A DNA stretch of 64,000 nucleotides, taken from contig JBMYZL010000008.1 of NCBI GenBank assembly GCA_049610385.1, positions 54,078-118,077 of the forward strand, written 5' to 3'. This document shows positions 18,230 through 25,391 of this stretch, in pieces. The notes beneath the pieces are model-generated. The model worked only from the letters and a program-made list of their open reading frames with translations, was not told the origin of the DNA and made no database searches. Each line of letters begins with the position of its first letter. Positions within the stretch are counted from its first letter, which is position 1. Made by a program: the position numbers and the translations under genes. Source of the DNA: JBMYZL01 sp049610385 (GTDB taxonomy: Bacteria > Bacteroidota > Bacteroidia > Flavobacteriales_D > Sanyastnellaceae).

Positions 18230-18251
18230 CACAGAAGGACGTCTTTCTGTG
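18230..18251. promoter_or_regulatory. 22-bp near-perfect palindrome in the ftsA-ftsZ gap
   Basis: Left arm CACAGAAGGAC (18230-18240) and right arm GTCTTTCTGTG (18241-18251) match at 10 of 11 positions with no loop, centred on GACGTC. There is no following T-run, so it looks more like an operator or a leader hairpin than a terminator. No regulator can be named. Confidence 0.45.
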
Positions 18252-18318
18252 AATCTTTCCTTCTTGCACACACCATCCGTTCACCCGAATTTGCACATCC
18301 TTTTCCCATTCTTGATCC

Positions 18319-20052
18319 ATGTCTGAATCCACAACCCCCACCCCCACTTCCCAATCCAGCCCCATCAAAGTCATTGGCATTGGTGGCGGCGGATCGAATG
18401 CTGTGAACACCATGTACAACCGCGGAATTGCAGGTGTGGACTTCATCATATGTAACACAGATTCGCAGGCTTTGGATGCATCTCCAGTGCCCATCAAGGT
18501 GCAGTTGGGCATTTCGCTGACCAGTGGACAAGGGGCGGGTTCTCGACCTGAAGTGGGGCGAAATGCCGCCATTGAATCCTTGGATGAGGTGATGGAAAAA
18601 CTGGGGGAAAACACAAAAATGGTTTTCATCACTGCGGGAATGGGTGGAGGCACAGGAACCGGTGCCGCGCCCATCATTGCAAAATCCGCCAAAGAGAGAG
18701 ACATCTTGACCGTGGGCATCGTTACCGTACCATTCGCATTTGAAGGCAAACGACGTGCGCAACAAGCGGATGAAGGATTGGAGGCCATGCGTGAAGCCGT
18801 GGACACTTTGCTCATCATTCGCAATGACAAGCTGAGAGAGTTGTACAGTGAACTCACGATTCGAAAAGCCTTCGCCAATGCCGATGACGTTCTCTGCACA
18901 GCGGCCAAAGGCATCGCCGAAGTCATTACCCTCACCGGAGACATCAATGTCGACATGAACGATGTGAACACCGTCATGAAGAATAGCGGACGAGCCATTA
19001 TGGGATCCGGCAAAGCGTCTGGCGAAGGACGAGCGTACAAAGCCATCAACGACGCTTTGGAATCACCGTTGTTGAATGACAAGGACATCACAGGCGCAAA
19101 TTTTGTGTTGCTGAACATCACGTTCGGCACAGAGGAAATTTTGATGGATGAAATCACGGACATCACGGAATTCATTCAAGAGGCAGCCGGCCAAGAAGCG
19201 GACGTCATTTGGGGTTATGCCATGGACGAAACCCTTGAAGATGATCTGTGTGTCACCGTCATTGCGACCGGTTTTGAAGGACAAGTCCCAGGCACCAGTC
19301 CACATGCCCCGCAAAAAAAGTGGTTGGGGGATACCGATGCCCAATCTCCATCCCAACGAGAACTTCCAGATGCCACGGCCCCAAAGACCGCCTACACGCC
19401 TGGAAACCAACCAATCTCTGCGAGCACCACATTGAAGTGGAACAGCACATTGCCAAAGGAAACCACCGTGCCTTTGGGTGACTCCTCGCAACATTTGGAT
19501 TCCGAACCCATCACACCACTCACGCCATTGGGAGACATCCCTCAAAACGATCCATTGCAGTTCACACTGAAACCAAATGAAGATCCAATGGCGTCCGATT
19601 CAAATTCGGAACCCGATGCCTCTGCTACACCAAGTGAATCCGCGGCGGAAAACACGGATTCTGAAAAAATCAACATCTTCAAGCTGGACGACGATGACAC
19701 CCCCATGCATGAGAAGCCCAATTTCTTCCCAAGCAAATCAGACACAGCAGAATCTGCAGCAGCCAAGCCCACGGAACCCAGTGCGCCTTCTGCGGAAGAT
19801 ATCGTCCCGAGAAAAGCCGATCGATTGTCACGGATCAAGCAATTCACCAAGCGCATCAAGAAACCAGGAGAAATTGCGGATATGGAAAACACCCCAGCCT
19901 TCAAGCGACGCAATGTTGTTCTGGACGAAGTGCAACCTTCAAATGCATCCACAGCAAGCCGAGTCAGTTTCCAAGAAGAAGAGGATGAAGACGGGGAAAA
20001 GCACATCCAAATCAGGACAGACAATCCATTCTTGCACGATAACGTCGATTGA
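18319..20052 (+). CDS. ftsZ: Cell division tubulin homologue FtsZ with long C-terminal linker
   Basis: 577 residues. The GTPase domain (about 14-330) has GIGGGGSNAVN (20-30), tubulin signature GGGTGTG (109-115) and the T7 synergy-loop region (NVDMNDVNTVM). After it comes a linker of over 200 residues rich in Pro, Ser, Thr, Glu and Ala. A conserved FtsZ-tail-like TPAFKRRNVVL follows about 50 residues before the end, then an acidic stretch closing with NPFLHDNVD. The tail motif normally binds FtsA and other partners. Long linkers and this double C-terminal element occur in other Flavobacteriia (from memory). It has its own leader with a palindrome and a DnaA-box-like site. Confidence 0.97.
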   Translation: MSESTTPTPTSQSSPIKVIGIGGGGSNAVNTMYNRGIAGVDFIICNTDSQALDASPVPIKVQLGISLTSGQGAGSRPEVGRNAAIESLDEVMEKLGENTKMVFITAGMGGGTGTGAAPIIAKSAKERDILTVGIVTVPFAFEGKRRAQQADEGLEAMREAVDTLLIIRNDKLRELYSELTIRKAFANADDVLCTAAKGIAEVITLTGDINVDMNDVNTVMKNSGRAIMGSGKASGEGRAYKAINDALESPLLNDKDITGANFVLLNITFGTEEILMDEITDITEFIQEAAGQEADVIWGYAMDETLEDDLCVTVIATGFEGQVPGTSPHAPQKKWLGDTDAQSPSQRELPDATAPKTAYTPGNQPISASTTLKWNSTLPKETTVPLGDSSQHLDSEPITPLTPLGDIPQNDPLQFTLKPNEDPMASDSNSEPDASATPSESAAENTDSEKINIFKLDDDDTPMHEKPNFFPSKSDTAESAAAKPTEPSAPSAEDIVPRKADRLSRIKQFTKRIKKPGEIADMENTPAFKRRNVVLDEVQPSNASTASRVSFQEEEDEDGEKHIQIRTDNPFLHDNVD

Positions 20053-20079
20053 ATCTCAAACGAACCGAAATTCGTCCTC

Positions 20080-20541
20080 ATGAGCATTTATGAAACCATA
20101 TCTGACGGCATCAAAGAAGCGATGCGCGCCAAGGACCGAGAAAAATTGAGCGCATTGCGAGACATCAAAAGCAAATTGATGTTGGAAGCCACAAAAACTG
20201 GGATTGACGGCAGCGAAATATCCGATGATGTGGCCATGAAGATTTTGAGCAAGTTGCACAAGCAACGTATGGAAACCGCCGAACTTTATGCCGGGCAAGG
20301 CCGCGAGGACTTGCAAGCTGAGGAATTGGCCCAAGCAGAGGTGATTGGGGCTTTCCTCCCAGAGCCCATGACCGAACAGGAAATTGAAGTTGCGGTGAAA
20401 GGAATCATCCAGACAATGGGTGCAACTGGAATGGGTGACATGGGCAAGGTCATGGGTGCGGCCAATGCGCAGCTTGGGGCGCAGGCAGATGGCTCGGTGA
20501 TTGCCAAAATCGTGAAGGCGCAATTGTTGGCTGGAAACTGA
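20080..20541 (+). CDS. GatB/YqeY-domain protein
   Basis: 153 residues, the normal length of YqeY. The N-terminal helix bundle includes MRAKDREKLSALRDIKSKLM, and the C-terminal part includes GAFLPEPMTEQEIE and a Met/Gly-rich TGMGDMGKVMGAA. The domain is like the tail domain of the GatB amidotransferase subunit and is thought to bind tRNA, though the physiological role of free YqeY is not settled. It follows ftsZ by 27 nt and probably shares its transcript. Genes of this family often sit after ftsZ in Flavobacteriia. Confidence 0.9.
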   Translation: MSIYETISDGIKEAMRAKDREKLSALRDIKSKLMLEATKTGIDGSEISDDVAMKILSKLHKQRMETAELYAGQGREDLQAEELAQAEVIGAFLPEPMTEQEIEVAVKGIIQTMGATGMGDMGKVMGAANAQLGAQADGSVIAKIVKAQLLAGN

Positions 20542-20557
20542 TGATTTCCATTTTTTT
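20532..20557 (+). terminator. Possible intrinsic terminator of the dcw/yqeY transcript
   Basis: A 6-bp stem TGGAAA (20532-20537) and TTTCCA (20545-20550) with a 7-nt loop is followed by seven T residues (20551-20557). The stem overlaps the yqeY stop codon and is A/U-rich, so it is weak. It stands just before the separate marR promoter. Confidence 0.45.
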
Positions 20558-20579
20558 GTATTGTTTTTCACTGCAATAG

Positions 20580-20609
20580 TTGTAGGTACATGTATCTGCA
20601 CTAGCTTTG
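20580..20609 (+). promoter_or_regulatory. marR promoter with embedded operator-like palindrome
   Basis: TTG (20580-20582), a 19-nt spacer and TAGCTTTG (20602-20609) match the Bacteroidota consensus exactly. The spacer contains TACATGTA (20587-20594) as the core of an 18-bp imperfect palindrome (20582-20599), the place and size expected for a MarR-type repressor site. The first ATG follows only 4 nt after the -7 box. Confidence 0.7.
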
Positions 20610-20613
20610 TTCC

Positions 20614-21087
20614 ATGATGATGGAAGAGGCCCTGCAGACGGATCGTTTTCGCAATGAGCAGCACAAACTGTTGCTCCATGTGTTGTATACACGCAGCGTC
20701 ATCATGATTCAGCTCAAACGACTCCTTCGGCCTTTTGGCATCACACCCGAGCAATACAACATCCTCCGGATATTGAATGGTCAGCAAGGACAACCCTTGG
20801 CATTGCAAGACTTGAGCAACCGCATGCTCGATCCTGGTTCGAACACCTCCCGATTGGTTGAAAAACTCCGCGTCAAGGGATTGCTACAACGCAACACCTG
20901 TGCCCAAGACCGTCGACGGATTGATGTGCTCATCACCCCTTCAGGCCAAAAAGTCATTGAACAAAGTCATGAAAATCTCACGGCTTTGGAAACCCTTTTT
21001 GAAGCACAGTTCGACACGATTGAAGCCCAAAAAATGAACACCGCTTTGGATGGTTTTCATCAAGCCATCCATTCCTTGAAATTTTAA
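20614..21087 (+). CDS. MarR-family winged-helix regulator
   Basis: 157 residues. It contains a dimer helix, then a winged helix: GITPEQYNILRIL, LALQDLSNRM, recognition helix SNTSRLVEKLRVKGLL and the wing RRRIDVLITPSGQKV. The DRR wing motif is typical. The ligand is unknown. The start has three consecutive ATG codons (20614, 20617, 20620) just downstream of the -7 box, so the mRNA is probably leaderless. The YceI lipoprotein gene follows 25 nt later and is probably co-transcribed. A palindrome inside the promoter suggests self-repression. Confidence 0.9.
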   Translation: MMMEEALQTDRFRNEQHKLLLHVLYTRSVIMIQLKRLLRPFGITPEQYNILRILNGQQGQPLALQDLSNRMLDPGSNTSRLVEKLRVKGLLQRNTCAQDRRRIDVLITPSGQKVIEQSHENLTALETLFEAQFDTIEAQKMNTALDGFHQAIHSLKF

Positions 21088-21112
21088 ACGAAATCACAAA
21101 TCAACTTTGAAC

Positions 21113-21799
21113 ATGAAAACATCAAGCCTCAGCCTGCTGACTGCTGGATTTATCTTGGCATTGACCAGCTGTGGAACCGACGCCACAACAGACGCCCAAA
21201 AAGCCAAAGACAAGACCGAGGGTCAAACAATCGCAGACAAGCAAAAGGACAACATCGGCGAATTTGTCGAAAATGGTCGGTACAAAATCATCAATGCAAA
21301 AAGCAGTGTCGGATGGAAGGCCACAAAAGTGAGTGGTGAACATTTCGGTTCAGTCAGCATCAGTCAAGGCGGTTTGGAAGTGAAATCAGATTTGCTGGCA
21401 GATGCTGAGATTGTCATCGATATGTCCACCATCACGGTTGATGACATGGAAGGCGAATACGCAGACAAATTGCGCGGACACTTGCATTCCGAAGATTTCT
21501 TCAACACCGCGATGTATCCAACCGCAGCATTCAACCTTTCTGGGGTCAAGTATATCGATGGTCAGTACCAAGCCACCGGCATGATGCGCATCAAGGATAC
21601 GACTGGGCCTGTGACCTTCCCATTGTCCATTGCTCCTGGTCAGAATGGAAGCGTTTTGCTCACGGGCACTGCCATCATTGATCGGACGAAATATGGTATC
21701 CAATACAGATCGGGCCAATTTTTTGAAGACCTCGGTGACAAATTGATTGATGACGAATTCGAATTGAAGTTCTCATTGGCCGCGGAGCCACTGAGCTAA
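21113..21799 (+). CDS. YceI-family lipoprotein
   Basis: 228 residues. The signal peptide ends in a lipobox (LTSC, Cys20), followed by a Lys/Asp-rich linker (about 22-50) and a YceI lipocalin-like beta barrel (about 55-226). Family marks are SSVGWKATKVSGEHFGSV, EIVIDMSTITVDD and HLHSEDFFNTAMYPTAAF. YceI proteins bind isoprenoid-like lipids in the periplasm. The MarR-YceI pairing is common in Bacteroidota, so this is likely the regulator's target. A strong terminator follows. Confidence 0.93.
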   Translation: MKTSSLSLLTAGFILALTSCGTDATTDAQKAKDKTEGQTIADKQKDNIGEFVENGRYKIINAKSSVGWKATKVSGEHFGSVSISQGGLEVKSDLLADAEIVIDMSTITVDDMEGEYADKLRGHLHSEDFFNTAMYPTAAFNLSGVKYIDGQYQATGMMRIKDTTGPVTFPLSIAPGQNGSVLLTGTAIIDRTKYGIQYRSGQFFEDLGDKLIDDEFELKFSLAAEPLS

Positions 21800-21821
21800 T
21801 CCAGCGAAAAAGACAACAAGG

Positions 21822-21876
21822 ACCCCTTCTTCAGCTGTTGAATTTTTCGATGGCCTGAAGAGGGGTTTCTTTTTTG
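21822..21876 (+). terminator. Intrinsic terminator after the YceI gene
   Basis: Stem arms ACCCCTTCTTCAG (21822-21834) and CTGAAGAGGGGT (21855-21866), with one bulged T, surround a 20-nt A/T-rich loop and are followed by a T-rich run to 21876. This closes the marR-yceI unit. Confidence 0.8.
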
Positions 21877-21893
21877 TTGAACTTTGAACGGCC

Positions 21894-22916
21894 ATGCGCT
21901 GGACGAACTACTTCCCCCATCCTGGAGACAACCGTTACCATGTCTTTGTTTTTCAAACGGCCGACCTGGCAAACGAGTTTGCAAACCGTTTGCAATCTGA
22001 AGGCATTCCGTTTGAAAGAGACCAAGAGAATCAGGAATGGCTATTCGGCATCCACAGGGAACACTTCGCTCAAGCCTTGCAACAAAACCATTTGCTGCAT
22101 GCCGCCCACCGAACCCCTTTCATTCCTGTGAAAGGACTGCGCATCGCCATGCTCGTTGTTACATTGGCCATGATTCTGCTGGGCTTGGCCGGAGCTTGGT
22201 TCTCAACGGCCAATGCACAAACACGCTCTCCCTATCGAATGGTGTTGCATGGTGCCTTTCAATTTCCATTGGAAGCTGTGGGTTCCGAACCCATTGTGCA
22301 AGCCGAAGGGGCCTTGGAATTGGCTTGGCTGCCAACAGGCGGAAGCAGCATGGGACTTCGAATCGAACGCGAACTCAACGCTTCTTGGCACTTGTCTTCG
22401 GGATTGGAAATCATTCGCAATTGGTCCGATTGGTCTTTGACATTCGCCCCGACTGCAGAAGAAGAAGGACTCGATCTCTTCGTCCAAGACACCCTCCGGC
22501 TGAGAACAGTACGCTATCGCCTGCCTGTATTGGCCACCACTCGGGTGTCCCTCACAACAGACTGGTCCGTGCATGCTGGGGCTGGTTTGAGCATCGACAT
22601 GTTGCCATCGGATACCTATATCAGCGGTTTTCAGCAAATCGATACCGCATTCAATGATTTTTCAGCTGCGGAAAACCGACTTCGGTGGTGGGCAATTCCA
22701 CTTCATGCAGAATTGTTCGTACAACATGCACCACGATCCTGGAAAAATGCAGACCATGGGATCAAGGCTTGGTCCCTGGGAATTCGCTGGTGGCAAGAAT
22801 TGGCCCGAAATCGATGGGGAGAAGCCATCTGGCGCTACGACAATGTCATCGCAGATACTCGGTTTTGGATGGGCAATACTGCCTTTGCTGTAGAGGCCCG
22901 ACTTCATTTGGAATGA
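21894..22916 (+). CDS. Small membrane-domain protein fused to an outer-membrane beta barrel
   Basis: 340 residues in two unlike parts. Residues 1-82 form a soluble, cytoplasmic-looking domain (VFVFQTADLANEFANRL, then WLFGIHREHFAQAL and TPFIPVKGLR) that resembles a short conserved Bacteroidota protein usually ending right after one membrane helix. Residues 83-103 are that helix, here followed by ANAQ, a good signal-peptidase I site. Residues 109-340 look like an outer-membrane barrel with amphipathic strands. Either the helix works as an internal signal peptide that releases the barrel, or the barrel is also translated from an internal Met. No frameshift is visible. Function unknown. Confidence 0.7.
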   Translation: MRWTNYFPHPGDNRYHVFVFQTADLANEFANRLQSEGIPFERDQENQEWLFGIHREHFAQALQQNHLLHAAHRTPFIPVKGLRIAMLVVTLAMILLGLAGAWFSTANAQTRSPYRMVLHGAFQFPLEAVGSEPIVQAEGALELAWLPTGGSSMGLRIERELNASWHLSSGLEIIRNWSDWSLTFAPTAEEEGLDLFVQDTLRLRTVRYRLPVLATTRVSLTTDWSVHAGAGLSIDMLPSDTYISGFQQIDTAFNDFSAAENRLRWWAIPLHAELFVQHAPRSWKNADHGIKAWSLGIRWWQELARNRWGEAIWRYDNVIADTRFWMGNTAFAVEARLHLE

Positions 22917-22934
22917 AATCTTCAATTCATCTGC

Positions 22935-23525
22935 TCATTCCGAAGTCGTCACCCAACGGGTCACGTATTCCAAAGGTTTGCGATGTGATACCGGCCATTT
23001 TCCCTCAGGGTAACCGAAATAGACCAATCCAAGCAATCTTCCATTTTCTGGCAAGCCCACAAAATCCCGGACTTCATCCTCATAAATAAAATCAGGGGAT
23101 GACCAAAACGCTCCCAAACCATATCCTGTGGCCGTCAAAGCCATGTTCTGGACTGCACAAGCCACGGCTTCAATTTCTTCCAATTCCTTGATGCGCCCAT
23201 TGGAATCAGGCACCATTCCCACCGCCACCATCGCCGTGACCCGTTCACCTCGCCGCCTCAATTTCTCCCATTTTCCTTCCGAAAATTTTGCGCCCGCATA
23301 TTTCTTGTACCATAACGGCAATTGCGGCCCAAGTGCATTCATGCCCTCATCGACATAAGCAGTGAATCGCCAAGGTTGGGTCATCCCGTGCGTAGGCGCC
23401 CAGGTTCCATTTGTGAGAATTTCCTCCAAAATCTCTTTGTGCACCTTGCGGTTTGAAAACCGTTCTGGGGAAATGCTTCTGCGATCGCGAATCAACGCCG
23501 TCACGTCACTCAAATTGTGTCTCAT
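22935..23525 (-). CDS. Nitroreductase-family FMN oxidoreductase
   Basis: 196 residues, the usual size. It opens with a typical RDRRSISPERFSNRKV segment (FMN phosphate contact), has WAPTHGMTQPWRF (substrate/flavin loop) and the late GYGLGAFWSSPDFI and LGLVYFGYPEG stretches of the family. It probably reduces nitro or quinone compounds with NAD(P)H; the true substrate is unknown. It is transcribed away from the MORN-like gene, with only 32 nt between the two starts, and it converges with the barrel fusion gene. Confidence 0.88.
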   Translation of the reverse strand: MRHNLSDVTALIRDRRSISPERFSNRKVHKEILEEILTNGTWAPTHGMTQPWRFTAYVDEGMNALGPQLPLWYKKYAGAKFSEGKWEKLRRRGERVTAMVAVGMVPDSNGRIKELEEIEAVACAVQNMALTATGYGLGAFWSSPDFIYEDEVRDFVGLPENGRLLGLVYFGYPEGKWPVSHRKPLEYVTRWVTTSE

Positions 23526-23557
23526 GCTCGCCTGGTCTTTTTGTAATTTGCCTTGGG

Positions 23558-25378
23558 ATGCAGCGACTGCAATTTACGATGAGCGCATGGGCTTTTGTGA
23601 CGACCGGGGTACTGATGTTGTTTGGTGGCGATGGCTTGTGCGCTTCAGCCACTGCGGACAGCGTTGACCAGGCCACATGGGGGCGTCCTGACGATGTCTG
23701 GATTGTTTATGGACACCTGCCCCATGACACAACCCTTGCCCATGGTCGTTTCGACGCCATTTATCAAGGTCAGAATTGGATTCAAGGTCAATTCGACAAC
23801 GGTCTGAAAGAAGGATTTTGGCAGACGTTTCACCTGGAAACTCAGAATTCAACTTCCAGTGGGCATTTTCTCCACGGGCAACCGCATGGTACATGGACGT
23901 TCAATTATCCTGATGGTCGGATGAAGGCCAAGGGACAATTCAATTTCGGTCGACCCACTGGTGAATGGAAGTCCTTCCATGCAGGGGTGTTTCTCGAACC
24001 GCGCCTCCAAGCAAGATGGACCGATCAAGTGTTGGAAATCTTCCACCCAAATGGAGATACCCTGTTAACCCGAAGGCTGTCTGCTCAGGGCTTGGTTGAA
24101 CGGATATATTCCGAACAGGGTAAGCTTTTACGAGAGGCCCAATTGAGATGGCAATTCTTGGATTCGGTGAAAACACCCCTGCACACTTGGCCCGAACCTT
24201 GGCATCCCAATTCCGTGGAAAGGACCCGTTTGCTCATCCCCACCCCAGTTCACCATGTGTTTTCCAAAATAGATGATGAAGCGTTCAAAAATGGTGGACT
24301 CTGGATTCCTTGGGGGAGCATCAGACGCTACAGCCATTATGGTGCACTGATGGAACATGCGGTATGGCATGGGGACACTTTGCTCCAATGGGTGGGAGAA
24401 ACCAATCCCTTTGGCCAACCAATCGATTTAGTAAAAGAACAATCAAGGTGGGATCCATCCGAAGGAAATGGCCTCATCAAAAGACATTTCAGCGATGGCC
24501 ATTTGGCTGCAATTATCCCCTATCAACACAATTTGATGCATGGTACAATCCAATGGTTCTTGCCCAATGGTCGACTGCAGGGAGAGGGTCAATATGATGG
24601 TGGAAGTCCCACCGGGAAATGGTCCTTTTACGAGGTCACAGGGCGATTGGCAATGACAGCTGATGCCATCGAAAAGGATGGCGTCAAATGCTGGACAGGT
24701 ACGGAATGGACTTTGACTGGAAAAAAGCAGTGGACTTTCCAAACATGTGATGGATGGCTACATGGTTCACAATCCACTTTTGATACATTTGGAGACACTG
24801 TGCAGCTCAGCACATGGGAGCATGGTCGTTTGCATGGCGAATTCCAAACCTATCAAAGGGGCATGCCCTTCCTGGTTGGGAGGCATGAGAACCATGTGCG
24901 CGATGGCGTTTGGCAAACCTTGAATGCCAGAGGTAAAATCACCCACATATCCGATTACAAAAAGCCACCGAAACAATGGAATGAGGACGCCGGACTTCCA
25001 TCCAAGACAGCCTTAGGTCCAACTTTGCCCCTCGGGAGTGGGGGTGATGAGGCTCCATCGAGTTCGCCATTGCCTTGGAAATACAGAAATGGGGCTGCCC
25101 CTTCTGCCGGATTTGACTGGACCGTTGGTTTGGCCGACCAGCCCCATTTGCCCGCTTGGAGATGGGTGGACAATGACATCAGTGGAGCCGCCGCTTGGTT
25201 ACTGAATTGGGACATCTCAGGACATAACATGCAACTCATTCACCTCTTTTCGGAAAGCGATCATTCCAGAATGGTGGGTCAATCTTCATTGCAACGCTTT
25301 TTGGTCATGAGGCCCGAAGAAAGATTTGGGTTCCCTCTACCCGGTAGTGCTCTGTTCACCCTTCAACAGGATGATTGA
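23558..25378 (+). CDS. Secreted MORN-like (YwqK-type) repeat protein
   Basis: 606 residues from the preferred ATG, which gives a signal peptide (MQRLQFTMSAWAFVTTG..., cleavage near CASA). The body has many short repeats of the type 'G-x-x-hydrophobic-G-x-W-x-x-(F/Y)-x-x-(D/N)-G-(R/K)', for example GQPHGTWTFNYPDGRMKAKG, LMHGTIQWFLPNGRLQGEG and RLHGEFQTYQRGM. This is the MORN-like arrangement seen in YwqK-type proteins. A C-terminal part without repeats (about 500-606) is Trp/Ser/Pro-rich and not recognised. No type IX sorting domain or lipobox is visible. Function unknown; repeats of this kind usually form extended beta sheets. Confidence 0.75.
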   Translation: MQRLQFTMSAWAFVTTGVLMLFGGDGLCASATADSVDQATWGRPDDVWIVYGHLPHDTTLAHGRFDAIYQGQNWIQGQFDNGLKEGFWQTFHLETQNSTSSGHFLHGQPHGTWTFNYPDGRMKAKGQFNFGRPTGEWKSFHAGVFLEPRLQARWTDQVLEIFHPNGDTLLTRRLSAQGLVERIYSEQGKLLREAQLRWQFLDSVKTPLHTWPEPWHPNSVERTRLLIPTPVHHVFSKIDDEAFKNGGLWIPWGSIRRYSHYGALMEHAVWHGDTLLQWVGETNPFGQPIDLVKEQSRWDPSEGNGLIKRHFSDGHLAAIIPYQHNLMHGTIQWFLPNGRLQGEGQYDGGSPTGKWSFYEVTGRLAMTADAIEKDGVKCWTGTEWTLTGKKQWTFQTCDGWLHGSQSTFDTFGDTVQLSTWEHGRLHGEFQTYQRGMPFLVGRHENHVRDGVWQTLNARGKITHISDYKKPPKQWNEDAGLPSKTALGPTLPLGSGGDEAPSSSPLPWKYRNGAAPSAGFDWTVGLADQPHLPAWRWVDNDISGAAAWLLNWDISGHNMQLIHLFSESDHSRMVGQSSLQRFLVMRPEERFGFPLPGSALFTLQQDD

Positions 25379-25391
25379 ATTGCAGGAGACA

